Shown piece after piece: positions 16,899-23,886 of a DNA stretch of 64,000 nt (position 1 is the first letter of the stretch; every line of letters begins with the position of its first letter). The position numbers and the translations under genes are program-made. Source of the stretch: CALBPI01 sp039027435 (GTDB lineage: Bacteria; Pseudomonadota; Gammaproteobacteria; Steroidobacterales; Woeseiaceae); NCBI GenBank assembly GCA_039027435.1, contig JBCCKF010000001.1:62001-126000 (forward strand). Reading direction: 5' to 3'. The notes under the pieces are model-generated. The model did no database searches. It had not been told where the DNA came from and saw only the letters and a program-made list of their open reading frames with translations.

Positions 16899-17461
16899 CA
16901 GTACGTAACCTCGCCTTGTTTGATCCATTTCCAGCCGATACCGCAGAAATAACGGAAGCAATACGACTCACTTTGAGGGCGCTGAGCGATGGCTATCTCC
17001 ATAGCCTCCATCAAATCCTCAGCAGATAGCTCCCGCAGGAATCGCTTGATTGACGACAGGTGCTTTCTATTGATGTAGTGGCAGCCGTCATCCTCCACCT
17101 TGTCGAAATGCTCGCAATACAAGGCAGCTACGCGCCATGCATCGACATCAATGCGCTCACGGCGGTCACTGATAATTTTCGAATACTCTGCAAGCTGTAG
17201 CTCGCGCTCCCTCACACGCTCCGCCTTGCTAGCCAGTGTTTCGGGAACGTTCGTTAAATTTCGCGAGCCTTTGCCTCGATTACAGTCAAAGCAGGAGGTG
17301 GTCAGGTTGTCGATGTCGTTGGTTCCGCCCTCTTTCACCGGGACAATGTGATCGCACTCCAAAACAACGCTAGGCGGCTTTGCCCCACAGTATTGGCATG
17401 TAAACTCGTCGCGCTTAAACACCTCAAAACGAAGCGTTTTAGAAATAGCTTTCCTGCTCAT
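16898..17461 (-). CDS. HNH endonuclease family protein
   Basis: 187 residues. The N-terminus holds a full HNH module: CQYCGAKPP at 22-30, ECDHIVPVKEGGTN at 35-48 and DNLTTSCFDCNRGKGSR at 52-68. A helical C-terminal domain (about 75-187) contains FCGIGWKWIKQGE. Such HNH plus helical proteins are common in phage replication modules just upstream of the initiator; their role may be in recombination or in replication. Start and stop overlap neighbours by four and three bases. Confidence 0.85.
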   Translation of the reverse strand: MSRKAISKTLRFEVFKRDEFTCQYCGAKPPSVVLECDHIVPVKEGGTNDIDNLTTSCFDCNRGKGSRNLTNVPETLASKAERVRERELQLAEYSKIISDRRERIDVDAWRVAALYCEHFDKVEDDGCHYINRKHLSSIKRFLRELSAEDLMEAMEIAIAQRPQSESYCFRYFCGIGWKWIKQGEVTY

Positions 17462-17715
17462 GGGTTGTTGCGTGCCTTCTGTAATGTATTCAGGCGCTCT
17501 CGATACCTGCGCATCATTGCCAGGTGTATCTGTTTAGCCTCAAAGCTCGCGCACAAATCAGCCTTGAGTTGCTCACGCCGAATCATCCTTCGAAGTTCTT
17601 GTGGGGTACGCTTAAACATCGCTGCCTCAAGCATTGGTGTTGGGTCTACTACAAATGGGCCTTTCTTCATTGCCTCTAGTACGCCGAACAAAAATGCGCC
17701 AAATGACTTACTCAT
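17458..17715 (-). CDS. Small basic phage protein, unknown
   Basis: 85 residues beginning MSKSFGAFLFGVLEAMKKG. The C-terminal half is basic and helical (RRMIRREQLKADLC, then MMRRYRERLNTLQKARN). It overlaps the HNH gene (ATGA) and the preceding 42-residue gene. Possibly nucleic-acid binding, from charge alone. Confidence 0.6.
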   Translation of the reverse strand: MSKSFGAFLFGVLEAMKKGPFVVDPTPMLEAAMFKRTPQELRRMIRREQLKADLCASFEAKQIHLAMMRRYRERLNTLQKARNNP

Positions 17716-17836
17716 CAGTCACAACCCCCAACCTCGGCGGCCAGATCTGATACAGCCATTGCTGTAGCTTCAGCATTCGGGCATGCCGTATGCGGTCGCG
17801 GGCGTAGGAGTCATTTTTGGGTAGGTTCTGCTTCAT
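17708..17836 (-). CDS. 42-residue phage protein
   Basis: A short ORF starts at the ATG overlapping the CII-like stop (ATGA) and ends eight bases inside the next gene. The product begins MKQNLPKNDSYARDRIRHAR and continues LKLQQWLYQIWPP. The tight coupling on both sides supports translation. The basic, aromatic-rich peptide has no recognised family. Confidence 0.55.
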   Translation of the reverse strand: MKQNLPKNDSYARDRIRHARMLKLQQWLYQIWPPRLGVVTDE

Positions 17837-18237
17837 GCGCTCACCGCCCTCAGAATCTCGCCCTCGTCCAACCGATCAATGTCAGACTGAACTTGGCGTT
17901 GCATCTCGATGAGACGCGCTTGCTTGTCCAATAGCTCGGCACGCTCGCTGCGCGGTGTTGCCGGTTTGATTTCGGTGTTGGTCTCTCGGCCTAGCTGATC
18001 AAATGCCACCATCGAGCCGTTGTTTCGGCCGATGCGTAGAAGCTGTACAACCTCATCAAGTGACAGTTTTGCTGGCCGCTCATCGTTCAGGCAGTCGGAC
18101 AGCCAATTGCCCGCAGCCTTACGAGATTTGGCAGGGAATATCTCGACCCCTACCGCCTCAAAACCGCCTAGCTCTGTTACTTGATGTCTCATAGCTTCCT
18201 GAAATGACTCGAAAAAAAGCCTGCCTTGCGTCTGCAT
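17833..18237 (-). CDS. CII-like regulatory protein (CP76-type)
   Basis: 134 residues from the ATG at 18237, which has a GGGGGG about ten bases upstream. Residues 20-85 (GGFEAVGVEIFP, then GNWLSDCLNDERPAKLSLDE and VVQLLRIGR) resemble the Phage_CP76/CII family of tetrameric activators that set the lysis-lysogeny choice. The C-terminal 40 residues form a probable coiled coil. It is the first gene after the terminator that follows cro, exactly the position of cII in lambda. Confidence 0.7.
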   Translation of the reverse strand: MQTQGRLFFESFQEAMRHQVTELGGFEAVGVEIFPAKSRKAAGNWLSDCLNDERPAKLSLDEVVQLLRIGRNNGSMVAFDQLGRETNTEIKPATPRSERAELLDKQARLIEMQRQVQSDIDRLDEGEILRAVSA

Positions 18238-18290
18238 ACGGAAATTGCCCCCCTTGTCCGTAACGTCCGTAAGCCCTTCTGTGGGCAAAT

Positions 18291-18316
18291 AAAAAAGCCC
18301 GCCTAAGACGGGCTTT
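18291..18316 (-). terminator. Intrinsic terminator after cro (tR1-like)
   Basis: Read leftward, stem AGCCCG/CGGGCT (18296-18301 with 18309-18314) is followed by a run of six T. It overlaps the cro stop codon. The downstream early genes therefore need read-through or antitermination, as with lambda tR1. Read rightward the run of T is only three, so it is mainly a leftward terminator. Confidence 0.8.
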
Positions 18317-18497
18317 CAGAAAAAAGCGGATTCAACACTTCACGAGGAATACCAGTTTTGGCAGACACAATCGGCGTGTACTTAGGTGATACAACACCGT
18401 CCTTTAACCACTTCGCGACGGCTGATTGGCTAACGCCAATCTCTCTCCCAAACTGCAATTGAGTGGTGCCTTCCAGATATGTTCTTAGAGCGCTCAT
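18303..18497 (-). CDS. Cro-like repressor
   Basis: 64 residues with a helix-turn-helix (LQFGREIGVSQSAVAKWLKD, about 14-33) of the YdaS/Cro type. It is the first leftward gene, divergent from the CI-like gene across 74 bases of operator sequence. It should repress the lysogeny promoter and favour lytic growth. The stop lies within the following terminator. Confidence 0.8.
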   Translation of the reverse strand: MSALRTYLEGTTQLQFGREIGVSQSAVAKWLKDGVVSPKYTPIVSAKTGIPREVLNPLFSESPS

Positions 18498-18503
18498 TCA
18501 AAA

Positions 18504-18533
18504 AAACTACCACCATTAGTGGCAATCCGTCAA
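18504..18533 (-). promoter_or_regulatory. Leftward early promoter (cro)
   Basis: TTGACG at 18533-18528, an 18-base spacer and TAGTTT at 18509-18504. The spacer contains operator O1. It would drive cro and the early operon. The -10 box is weak, so the exact position is tentative. Confidence 0.5.
18507..18526. promoter_or_regulatory. Immunity operator O1
   Basis: CTACCACCATTAGTGGCAAT. The core CCAC-5-GTGG is an inverted repeat. Its reverse complement matches 18 of 20 bases of the operator at 19060-19079. It lies in the spacer of the leftward cro promoter, so binding would block early transcription. Confidence 0.7.
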
Positions 18534-18535
18534 TC

Positions 18536-18573
18536 ATTATTAGTGGTAGCCGCAGTTGCGACAATTAGTGCAT
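18536..18573 (+). promoter_or_regulatory. Operator half-sites and probable repressor promoter
   Basis: The segment has a second operator-like site (ATTATTAGTGGTAG, 18536-18549) and a third ATTAGTG half-site (18564-18570) next to the start codon. GACAAT at 18560-18565 can serve as a -10 box. Transcription would then start at or near the ATG at 18572, giving a leaderless repressor mRNA as in lambda PRM. No ribosome site is present before the ATG, which agrees. Confidence 0.5.
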
Positions 18574-19021
18574 GGATAAAGCCCAAATACAGCGGCAACG
18601 CCTCGAGTTCCACAATCGCTTTAGAGAGGCGGTTGAGCAAAAGGGTTGGGGTGACCTTAGTCAGACAGCACTTGGCAAAAAGCTAGGATGCTCTCAGTCC
18701 CTAATAGCTAAGTGGAAAAGCCTAGAGGGGCTACCTGGGATGGACCGTGCTATCGCGTTAGCTCATAAGCTAAATGTAAGTCTTGACTGGCTTATGACTG
18801 GAAACGGGCCAAAAATTGGCACTTCTGAACTATCAGAGACAGAGCGCAAACTTCTGAAGATGTGGCGACACATGGCCCCTGAGGTCAAGTACCACGTGTA
18901 TAGCCAATTTGCATTGGCGCGCATGACTCCGGACCTTATTGCTGGCGGCAAACTCAGCGAGGAAGAGTACCGCCACAAGATGAATATGGTTCAAGAGCGG
19001 GTCGACTCCTACCAAGATTAA
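18572..19021 (+). CDS. CI-like repressor without protease domain
   Basis: 149 residues. An HTH_3 domain occupies about 20-80 (LSQTALGKKLGCSQSLIAKW, then ALAHKLNVSLDWLMTGNGP). The remaining 70 residues are helical (ETERKLLKMWRHMAPEVKYH) and contain no S24/LexA-type Ala-Gly cleavage site or Ser-Lys dyad. It is divergent to cro and bordered by operators, so it is the probable lysogeny repressor. Lack of the autoprotease domain means RecA-driven self-cleavage is not expected; another induction route, such as an antirepressor, is likely. Confidence 0.8.
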   Translation: MDKAQIQRQRLEFHNRFREAVEQKGWGDLSQTALGKKLGCSQSLIAKWKSLEGLPGMDRAIALAHKLNVSLDWLMTGNGPKIGTSELSETERKLLKMWRHMAPEVKYHVYSQFALARMTPDLIAGGKLSEEEYRHKMNMVQERVDSYQD

Positions 19022-19059
19022 ATCGTGCTAAAACCGCACCTTAGGTAATTTCTAGCTAA

Positions 19060-19105
19060 ATTGCCACTATTGGTGGTTGACAAAGTTACCACCTTTCGTA
19101 ATAAT
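19060..19105 (+). promoter_or_regulatory. Operator-controlled rightward promoter
   Basis: TTGACA at 19077-19082, 17 bases, AATAAT at 19100-19105: a near-consensus sigma-70 promoter. An operator (19060-19079) almost identical to O1 overlaps the -35 box, and a TTACCACC half-site lies in the spacer. It should drive the recombination and integration operon under the phage repressor. Confidence 0.75.
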
Positions 19106-19129
19106 GTCTCCAACATCAGGAGGCAGCAC

Positions 19130-19342
19130 ATGAAAACCGACCAACTTATTGATCAAGTCATCATCGGCCTAGCCAACCTCAACGACCTCGTAGGCCAGCA
19201 GGTCATGTACGAGACCAACACCAAGCACAACGAGAACCGTTTACGGTCTGTATCAGCAGCACTCAAGAAAGCGTCACGCGATGCGGCAAAGATTCGCAAC
19301 GCTCGCTCAGTTGTTGAGCAGATTTGTGGGGATGTGGCATGA
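19130..19342 (+). CDS. First gene of rightward operon, unknown
   Basis: 70 residues from the ATG at 19130, which has AGGAGG six bases before it. The protein is helical (MKTDQLIDQVIIGLANLND, then LRSVSAALKKASRDAAKIRN) and small. As the first gene behind a repressor-controlled promoter it may be an antirepressor or regulator, but there is no motif to prove this. Confidence 0.65.
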   Translation: MKTDQLIDQVIIGLANLNDLVGQQVMYETNTKHNENRLRSVSAALKKASRDAAKIRNARSVVEQICGDVA

Positions 19343-19692
19343 ACCCTATCGAAGAAGCCCTAGCCCAAGCATTCGAGCAGCAAGCGCCTTGCGCCCAGAG
19401 TCTCTTTGATGCTGACGACATCATCACAGGGATCGGTAATAAGCCGTGCGGTGGTTTTGTCACTGACCTAATGACCCTGACCAATGAGCAGTACAAGGCA
19501 CTCGACAAAGCCGCATCAGATCGCGATGAGGCAGAGATTGGCCGCATCGTATTGGAGATGCTGGACAACGAAGCCAAACGTCTACGTGAGGACTACTCAG
19601 ACAGCATAGAGGCTATTTGGGCGCACGATGAAAGACGCCGCAACCGTGAGGCTGTTCAGGACGCATTCCACGCTGTAGGGGGTGCGCGATGA
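19339..19692 (+). CDS. Acidic phage protein, unknown
   Basis: 117 residues from the ATG overlapping the previous stop (ATGA). The sequence is acidic and helical (MNPIEEALAQAFEQQAP; EAEIGRIVLEMLDNEAKRL). No family recognised. It sits in the recombination operon. Confidence 0.6.
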   Translation: MNPIEEALAQAFEQQAPCAQSLFDADDIITGIGNKPCGGFVTDLMTLTNEQYKALDKAASDRDEAEIGRIVLEMLDNEAKRLREDYSDSIEAIWAHDERRRNREAVQDAFHAVGGAR

Positions 19693-19844
19693 GTACAGAC
19701 AAAGAACCCCGAACGTTTTGGATGGTTGTCCGCAAATACGCTTGGGTTAGGCCGACAGTTTGCCAATCGCGGCAGGAGGCAGAGGAGTTGCTGGAAAAAC
19801 TTGGCGGCGATGAAATCATAGAGGTTCGGGAGGTTATCGAATGA
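19689..19844 (+). CDS. 51-residue phage protein
   Basis: The ORF MSTDKEPRTFWMVVRKYAW ... EVREVIE starts in an ATGA overlap and ends in another. The layout FWMVVR ... QEAEELLEKL resembles small proteins with a beta-hairpin and helix. Translational coupling on both ends supports it as a gene. Function unknown. Confidence 0.55.
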   Translation: MSTDKEPRTFWMVVRKYAWVRPTVCQSRQEAEELLEKLGGDEIIEVREVIE

Positions 19845-20041
19845 TCTTCCTACACCCTAGAGCGACCAAACCAACGATTGACCGCATCAAGGACTGCATC
19901 GAATGGCAGACCAAGAAACGCCCGAATTTATTGCTAACACTGCATGGGAACTTCTATTTCGAGAAGCCACCACTGCTAACCAAAGAACAACTACGAGGCG
20001 CGCTGGCAATGGAGCTGGCGCGCCTTCAGGAGGCAACATGA
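19841..20041 (+). CDS. Small phage protein, unknown
   Basis: 66 residues (MIFLHPRATKPTIDRIKDCI; LLTKEQLRGALAMELARLQ). Start and stop overlap neighbours by four bases. The C-terminal region includes the strong ribosome site of the following ERF gene. No family recognised. Confidence 0.55.
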   Translation: MIFLHPRATKPTIDRIKDCIEWQTKKRPNLLLTLHGNFYFEKPPLLTKEQLRGALAMELARLQEAT

Positions 20042-20697
20042 CAACACGTAAAGAAGAATGGGCGGGAATTGGCGAACCTAATCCACTGCCACACTCGACA
20101 GGCACCCGCGACAAAGCACAGCTATACGCGGCCTTGGCAAAGGCACAAGCACAGATTATGGGTGCGGCCAAGTCGTCCAATAATCCGTTCTTTAATTCCT
20201 CTTATGCCGACCTAGCGGCCGTGTGGGATGCGTGCCGAGAACCCTTAACCGATAACGGGCTGTGCATTATGCAGATGCCTGAGAATGGGCCAGACGGGAC
20301 GATCACAGTTCGCACCAGGTTAGGCCATGAATCGGGCGAGTACATCGAATCGTGCCTCTCTTTGCCTATAGGCAAAGGCGACGCGCACGGCATGGGCTCT
20401 GCGATTACTTACGGCAGACGCTATGCGCTCTCGGCTTTTGTGGGCATTCCCCAGATCGACGATGACGGCAACGCAGCAACACAAAGCGCGTTTAGCTCAA
20501 AGCAGATGAAAACGAAAGTCTGGAAGGCGTTGAAGGATGCCGCAGCAACGGATGATGTCGAGCTGGCGCGTAAAACATGGGACAGCATGAAGGGCAACAA
20601 GCGCTCCGAAATGCAAACAGAGATTTGGGGGGAGCTGTCTAGCGGGCAGTGCGCAACCCTCAAGAAACTACTAGCAGAAACACAGGAAGCAGCATGA
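20038..20697 (+). CDS. ERF-family single-strand annealing protein
   Basis: 219 residues from the ATG with a GGAGG four bases upstream. It shows the ERF family signature: LYAALAKAQAQIMGAAKSSNNPFF near 25-50, YADLAAVWDACREPLTDNGL, and GSAITYGRRYALSAFVGI near 120-140. ERF proteins anneal complementary single strands and promote phage recombination or genome circularisation. The variable C-terminus follows. A small protein with an SSB-like tip is encoded two genes downstream. Confidence 0.92.
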   Translation: MTTRKEEWAGIGEPNPLPHSTGTRDKAQLYAALAKAQAQIMGAAKSSNNPFFNSSYADLAAVWDACREPLTDNGLCIMQMPENGPDGTITVRTRLGHESGEYIESCLSLPIGKGDAHGMGSAITYGRRYALSAFVGIPQIDDDGNAATQSAFSSKQMKTKVWKALKDAAATDDVELARKTWDSMKGNKRSEMQTEIWGELSSGQCATLKKLLAETQEAA

Positions 20698-21377
20698 ACC
20701 TACAAAAGATCATAGACGCAACACCCACGTTATCTGCTGGCGCACATGAAGAGTCGAGCGGCAAGCGATGCCTGATGGAGGCGGTGGCTTTCGTTATGGG
20801 AGAGCCGCATTCGGATAAGCCAGAGTGTACATGCCCTGTCATTGCGGCTTTCTGTCGTAGAGCAAACGACAGCCTACCAGGCGATCAACGCAATCGCTTG
20901 TGGGTAGTATTCGAGGATATTGTTGGAACGGTCTCCCCGGAGCATGAGCAAGCTCGTGCGTCGTTTCTGGCTATGCATGCCGTCAATGATTGGGCTGTTA
21001 GAGCGTGTCGCGGAAAGATCGATGAAAAGCTAGTAGATGCAATGGCGAACGCTAGGACTTTAAGTGAAGCGAGAGTGGCGGCGAAGGCTGCTGGTGCTTA
21101 TGCTGCTGCTGCTGATGCTGGTGCTGCTGGTGCTTATGCTGCTGCTGCTGGTGCTTATGCTGCTGCTGCTGGTGCTTATGCTGCTGCTGCTGGTGCTTAT
21201 GCTGCTGCTGCTGGTGCTTATGCTGCTGCTGCTGGTGCTTATGCTGCTGCTGCTGCTGATGCTGATTTCGACTTGGCACAAGAATACATCGATGCCATAC
21301 GCGCAGCCTGCGCTATCGGCAAAGAAAACAAACAACCGATAACACCAGTGCGTGAATTAGTAGAGGTAACGGTATGA
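20694..21377 (+). CDS. Phage protein with heptad GAYAAAA repeats
   Basis: 227 residues. The N-terminal 130 residues form a distinct domain with CTCPVIAAFCRRANDSLPGD and LWVVFEDIVGTVSPEHEQ. An Ala-rich region (about 132-190) contains seven copies of GAYAAAA, six of them in perfect tandem, and a C-terminal helix with EYIDAIRAACAIGKE follows. The N-terminal region resembles phage proteins of unknown role that often end in Ala-rich pentapeptide-like repeats. The ATG overlaps the ERF stop (ATGA). Confidence 0.7.
   Translation: MNLQKIIDATPTLSAGAHEESSGKRCLMEAVAFVMGEPHSDKPECTCPVIAAFCRRANDSLPGDQRNRLWVVFEDIVGTVSPEHEQARASFLAMHAVNDWAVRACRGKIDEKLVDAMANARTLSEARVAAKAAGAYAAAADAGAAGAYAAAAGAYAAAAGAYAAAAGAYAAAAGAYAAAAGAYAAAAADADFDLAQEYIDAIRAACAIGKENKQPITPVRELVEVTV
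21129..21254 (+). repeat. Six tandem 21-bp repeats inside a coding gene
   Basis: Six identical copies of the unit GGTGCTTATGCTGCTGCTGCT, each coding GAYAAAA, follow one more copy at 21093-21113. The repeat keeps the reading frame. Perfect identity at the nucleotide level suggests recent expansion by slippage, and the copy number may vary between strains. Confidence 0.95.
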
Positions 21378-21646
21378 ACGAACGCCAGAACTTTGGACTG
21401 TGGAAAAACGCAGACCGACAGAAAGAAACGCACCCCCACTTCAAGGCGGGGAAGCCAATTGAGATCGACGGTAAGCAATACTGGCTGAGTGGATATATCA
21501 ACGGTGTTGACCCTGACAAGCTGGAAGCATTTCTAGATCAACTCACGGAGAGAAACACGAAGGACGGCAAGACGCGCCCAACCATTTCTATTTGCCTAGA
21601 GCCAGCTAAACAACAAGCACCAGTAAGCGAGGACATCCCGTTTTGA
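21374..21646 (+). CDS. Small protein with SSB-like C-terminal tip
   Basis: 90 residues from an ATG overlapping the previous stop (ATGA). The body (NFGLWKNADRQKETHPHFKA, then GKQYWLSGYINGVDPDKLEAF) could be an OB-like or DUF736-like fold. The end, VSEDIPF, closely matches the acidic DxDDDIPF tip with which bacterial SSB recruits recombination and replication partners. This suggests a single-strand DNA binding or partner-recruiting role with the ERF protein, by inference. Confidence 0.65.
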   Translation: MNERQNFGLWKNADRQKETHPHFKAGKPIEIDGKQYWLSGYINGVDPDKLEAFLDQLTERNTKDGKTRPTISICLEPAKQQAPVSEDIPF

Positions 21647-21936
21647 TTTCTCCCGCTCAACTGCTCGAATGGCTTGATTTTCAAGGCTTGCGCTCTGAGG
21701 TGGTTTATTTTGACCGGTTTGAGGATGAATGGGTTGCAAGTAACGAGTGGCTATGCGGCACGTTCGCTGGTCGTGTGCTTCCGGGCAACACGGAAGAAGC
21801 TGCAACCCGCGCCCTGATTGAATACTTCGACAAGCACAAAGGACATGACAGTCTAGTGGGTCGTGTAGTTGATGAATCTGGATGGCCTAACCTCTCACGT
21901 GTCGCAAAGTACATTTCCAGCGATGAGCCTGTGTAG
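21643..21936 (+). CDS. Small phage protein, unknown
   Basis: 97 residues beginning at a TTG that overlaps the previous stop (TTGA). It contains LLEWLDFQGLRSEVVYFDRF and EEAATRALIEYFDKHKGHD. No family recognised. The start codon is weak, but no ATG in frame gives a better start. Confidence 0.55.
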   Translation: MISPAQLLEWLDFQGLRSEVVYFDRFEDEWVASNEWLCGTFAGRVLPGNTEEAATRALIEYFDKHKGHDSLVGRVVDESGWPNLSRVAKYISSDEPV

Positions 21937-21948
21937 CTTCAAAGAGAT

Positions 21949-22236
21949 ATGAGACCACTAGACGCCATAGAAGCGGCGGCGTACTGCCACTGCCACCCTG
22001 ACACCCTAAAGGCTCACGCAAGGGCTGGAGAGGTGCAGGCGTACCGCCGTGGGCGTCGGATGGTATTTTATCGAGAAGACCTAGACGAGTATTTGAAGGC
22101 CAGCCCTGTATGTCGCTTTACAAAAGAACGCCCGAAGGTAATTTCTATTGTCGATTCGAAATCAACGGCGAGGAAATTAGACGCTCTACTGGAACGCGGA
22201 ACAAGCGAAAAGCCGAGGCGTTTGAGCAGTGTTTGA
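21949..22236 (+). CDS. Excisionase-like HTH protein
   Basis: 95 residues. The first 50 residues (DAIEAAAYCHCHPDTLKAHA, then VQAYRRGRRMVFYREDLDEYL) form a MerR/excisionase-type winged helix. The C-terminal 45 residues are basic. Position directly before the integrase, which it overlaps by 127 nt in another frame, supports an excisionase (directionality factor) role. Confidence 0.7.
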   Translation: MRPLDAIEAAAYCHCHPDTLKAHARAGEVQAYRRGRRMVFYREDLDEYLKASPVCRFTKERPKVISIVDSKSTARKLDALLERGTSEKPRRLSSV

Positions 22237-23081
22237 GGGATCACGCATGGCGACAGATCAGGCTAGGAGTGGCGCAGAAGTCATTCGACGATGCCTGTCT
22301 ACAATGGCTCACGGAGAAGGCCGAGAAGCGCTCTATACACAGCGACAAGGCGATTATTCGCTGGCTACGGGATCAGATGCCAGGGATTCAGCTAGACCAG
22401 ATCACCGGCACCATGATAGCCGAGCTACGCAAGGCCAAACTCAAGACGGCGACCAAATCCACGGTAAACCGGAACATGGCGCTACTACGCTCGATCCTGA
22501 CAGCAGCGGCCGAGGATTGGGGCTGGCTGGACAAAGCCCCCAAAGTGCCTATGTATGCCATAGAGCCGAAGGAGCCGCGCTGGTTGACGCCACAGGAGTT
22601 CCAGAGTTTTGTGGAACACCTACCCCCGCACCTATCCAGATGCGCCCGATTTGCCGTCAATACAGGTTTCAGGAGCCGTGTGATTCGCACCTTGACGTGG
22701 GATCAGATCCAAGGCGACCAGGTGACGATTTCGATTCTACAGGCGAAGAATGCCAAGGCATTGACCGTACCGCTCAACGAGAACGCATTAGCGGTCATCG
22801 AGGAATGCAAGGGCCATCATCCAGAATTGGTGTTTACCCGCGAGGGCAATTCCTTGAGGCCGGAGATGGTCAACAAGGCATGGCGCAAGGCTGTAAAGGA
22901 ATCGGGGCTGGATCACGTCAGGTTCCACGATCTACGGCACACCTGGGCATCATGGCACGTTCAGGCGGGAACACCGCTGGAAGTCATCAAGGAGCTAGGG
23001 GGCTGGTCAGACCTGAAAATGGTACTGCGGTATGCCCACCTTGCCCCGTCCACCCTTCAGAAGTGGGCTGCAAATATCTAG
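22110..23081 (+). CDS. int: Tyrosine recombinase integrase
   Basis: 323 residues. An N-terminal arm-binding region (1-50) is followed by a core-binding SAM-like domain (about 55-150) and a catalytic domain with R188 (NTGFRSR), a beta-2 Lys (KNAK, 213-216), HDLRH (H273, R276), W299 in place of the second His (LGGWS, a known alternative) and nucleophile Y308 (LRYAHL). It integrates the phage by site-specific recombination. The gene ends 62 bp before the 3' end of tRNA-Thr, the usual geometry for tRNA-targeting phages. Confidence 0.95.
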   Translation: MSLYKRTPEGNFYCRFEINGEEIRRSTGTRNKRKAEAFEQCLRDHAWRQIRLGVAQKSFDDACLQWLTEKAEKRSIHSDKAIIRWLRDQMPGIQLDQITGTMIAELRKAKLKTATKSTVNRNMALLRSILTAAAEDWGWLDKAPKVPMYAIEPKEPRWLTPQEFQSFVEHLPPHLSRCARFAVNTGFRSRVIRTLTWDQIQGDQVTISILQAKNAKALTVPLNENALAVIEECKGHHPELVFTREGNSLRPEMVNKAWRKAVKESGLDHVRFHDLRHTWASWHVQAGTPLEVIKELGGWSDLKMVLRYAHLAPSTLQKWAANI

Positions 23082-23219
<138 letters not shown>

Positions 23220-23358
23220 CTCGTGGGGCACGCGATTATAGGTACTCGCCAGCGCCACCGCAATTCGCAATTGTCGCACTTGAGAAGTGTGTCTTTTAAG
23301 TAATTTCCGCGATTTTAGGCTGCCGCACACGGCGCGCTCCGCCGCGAGAATTATCCGC

Positions 23359-23886
23359 ATGGAAAGGAACTCCGAAAGACGAACGGCAGGCTTCACCCTG
23401 TTTGAGTTACTCATCACGCTGGCGATTGCGGGGCTATTGCTCACCATCGGAGCGCCCGCGTGGTCGGAATGGTCCGCTCGGGCTCGGGTGCGCACTACGC
23501 TATTCGACCTCGCACAGGATGTAGCACACGCCCGCCGACTTGCTAGGAGCCAATCGGTGCCAATCGCGCTTTGCGCCCAGAATCGTGACCGACGTTGTGC
23601 GGCAACCGGCGATTTTTCGAATGGGTGGCTGATCTTTGCCAACTTAGACGACGATCGCCCTGCCGTTCGGGATGACCAAGAACCCGTTTTGATCGAAGGC
23701 CGTCCCGCGCGGGGCGTGCGTCTCGATGCGAACCGGCGATTTTTCTATTTCGCCCCGCCCCATCGGCGCTCTACAAACGGCACATTTACCGCTTGTGACA
23801 AGGCGGCAAACAGCCGCCCTAGAAGCCTCGTGGTGAGCTATACCGGCCGCGGGCGCGTATCGGAACTCCCGGGCGGACAGTGCTGA
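23359..23886 (+). CDS. fimT: Minor pilin FimT/GspH family
   Basis: 175 residues from the ATG at 23359. A short basic leader ends at the prepilin peptidase site in TAGFTLFELL (cleavage after Gly, Phe1 and Glu5 present), followed by a hydrophobic helix and a GspH-type C-terminal domain with VAHARRLARSQSVPIALC. Minor pilins form the tip that primes type IV pilus assembly. First gene of a five-gene operon; the promoter must lie in the 140 bp after the divergent tRNA. Confidence 0.9.
   Translation: MERNSERRTAGFTLFELLITLAIAGLLLTIGAPAWSEWSARARVRTTLFDLAQDVAHARRLARSQSVPIALCAQNRDRRCAATGDFSNGWLIFANLDDDRPAVRDDQEPVLIEGRPARGVRLDANRRFFYFAPPHRRSTNGTFTACDKAANSRPRSLVVSYTGRGRVSELPGGQC

Noticed and set aside
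21129..21254. Possible CRISPR array
   Set aside because: Direct tandem units without spacers, in frame within a gene.
21052..21342. Poly-Gln, poly-Ser and poly-Leu frames over the repeats
   Set aside because: They arise from reading the 21-bp repeat in other frames and strands.
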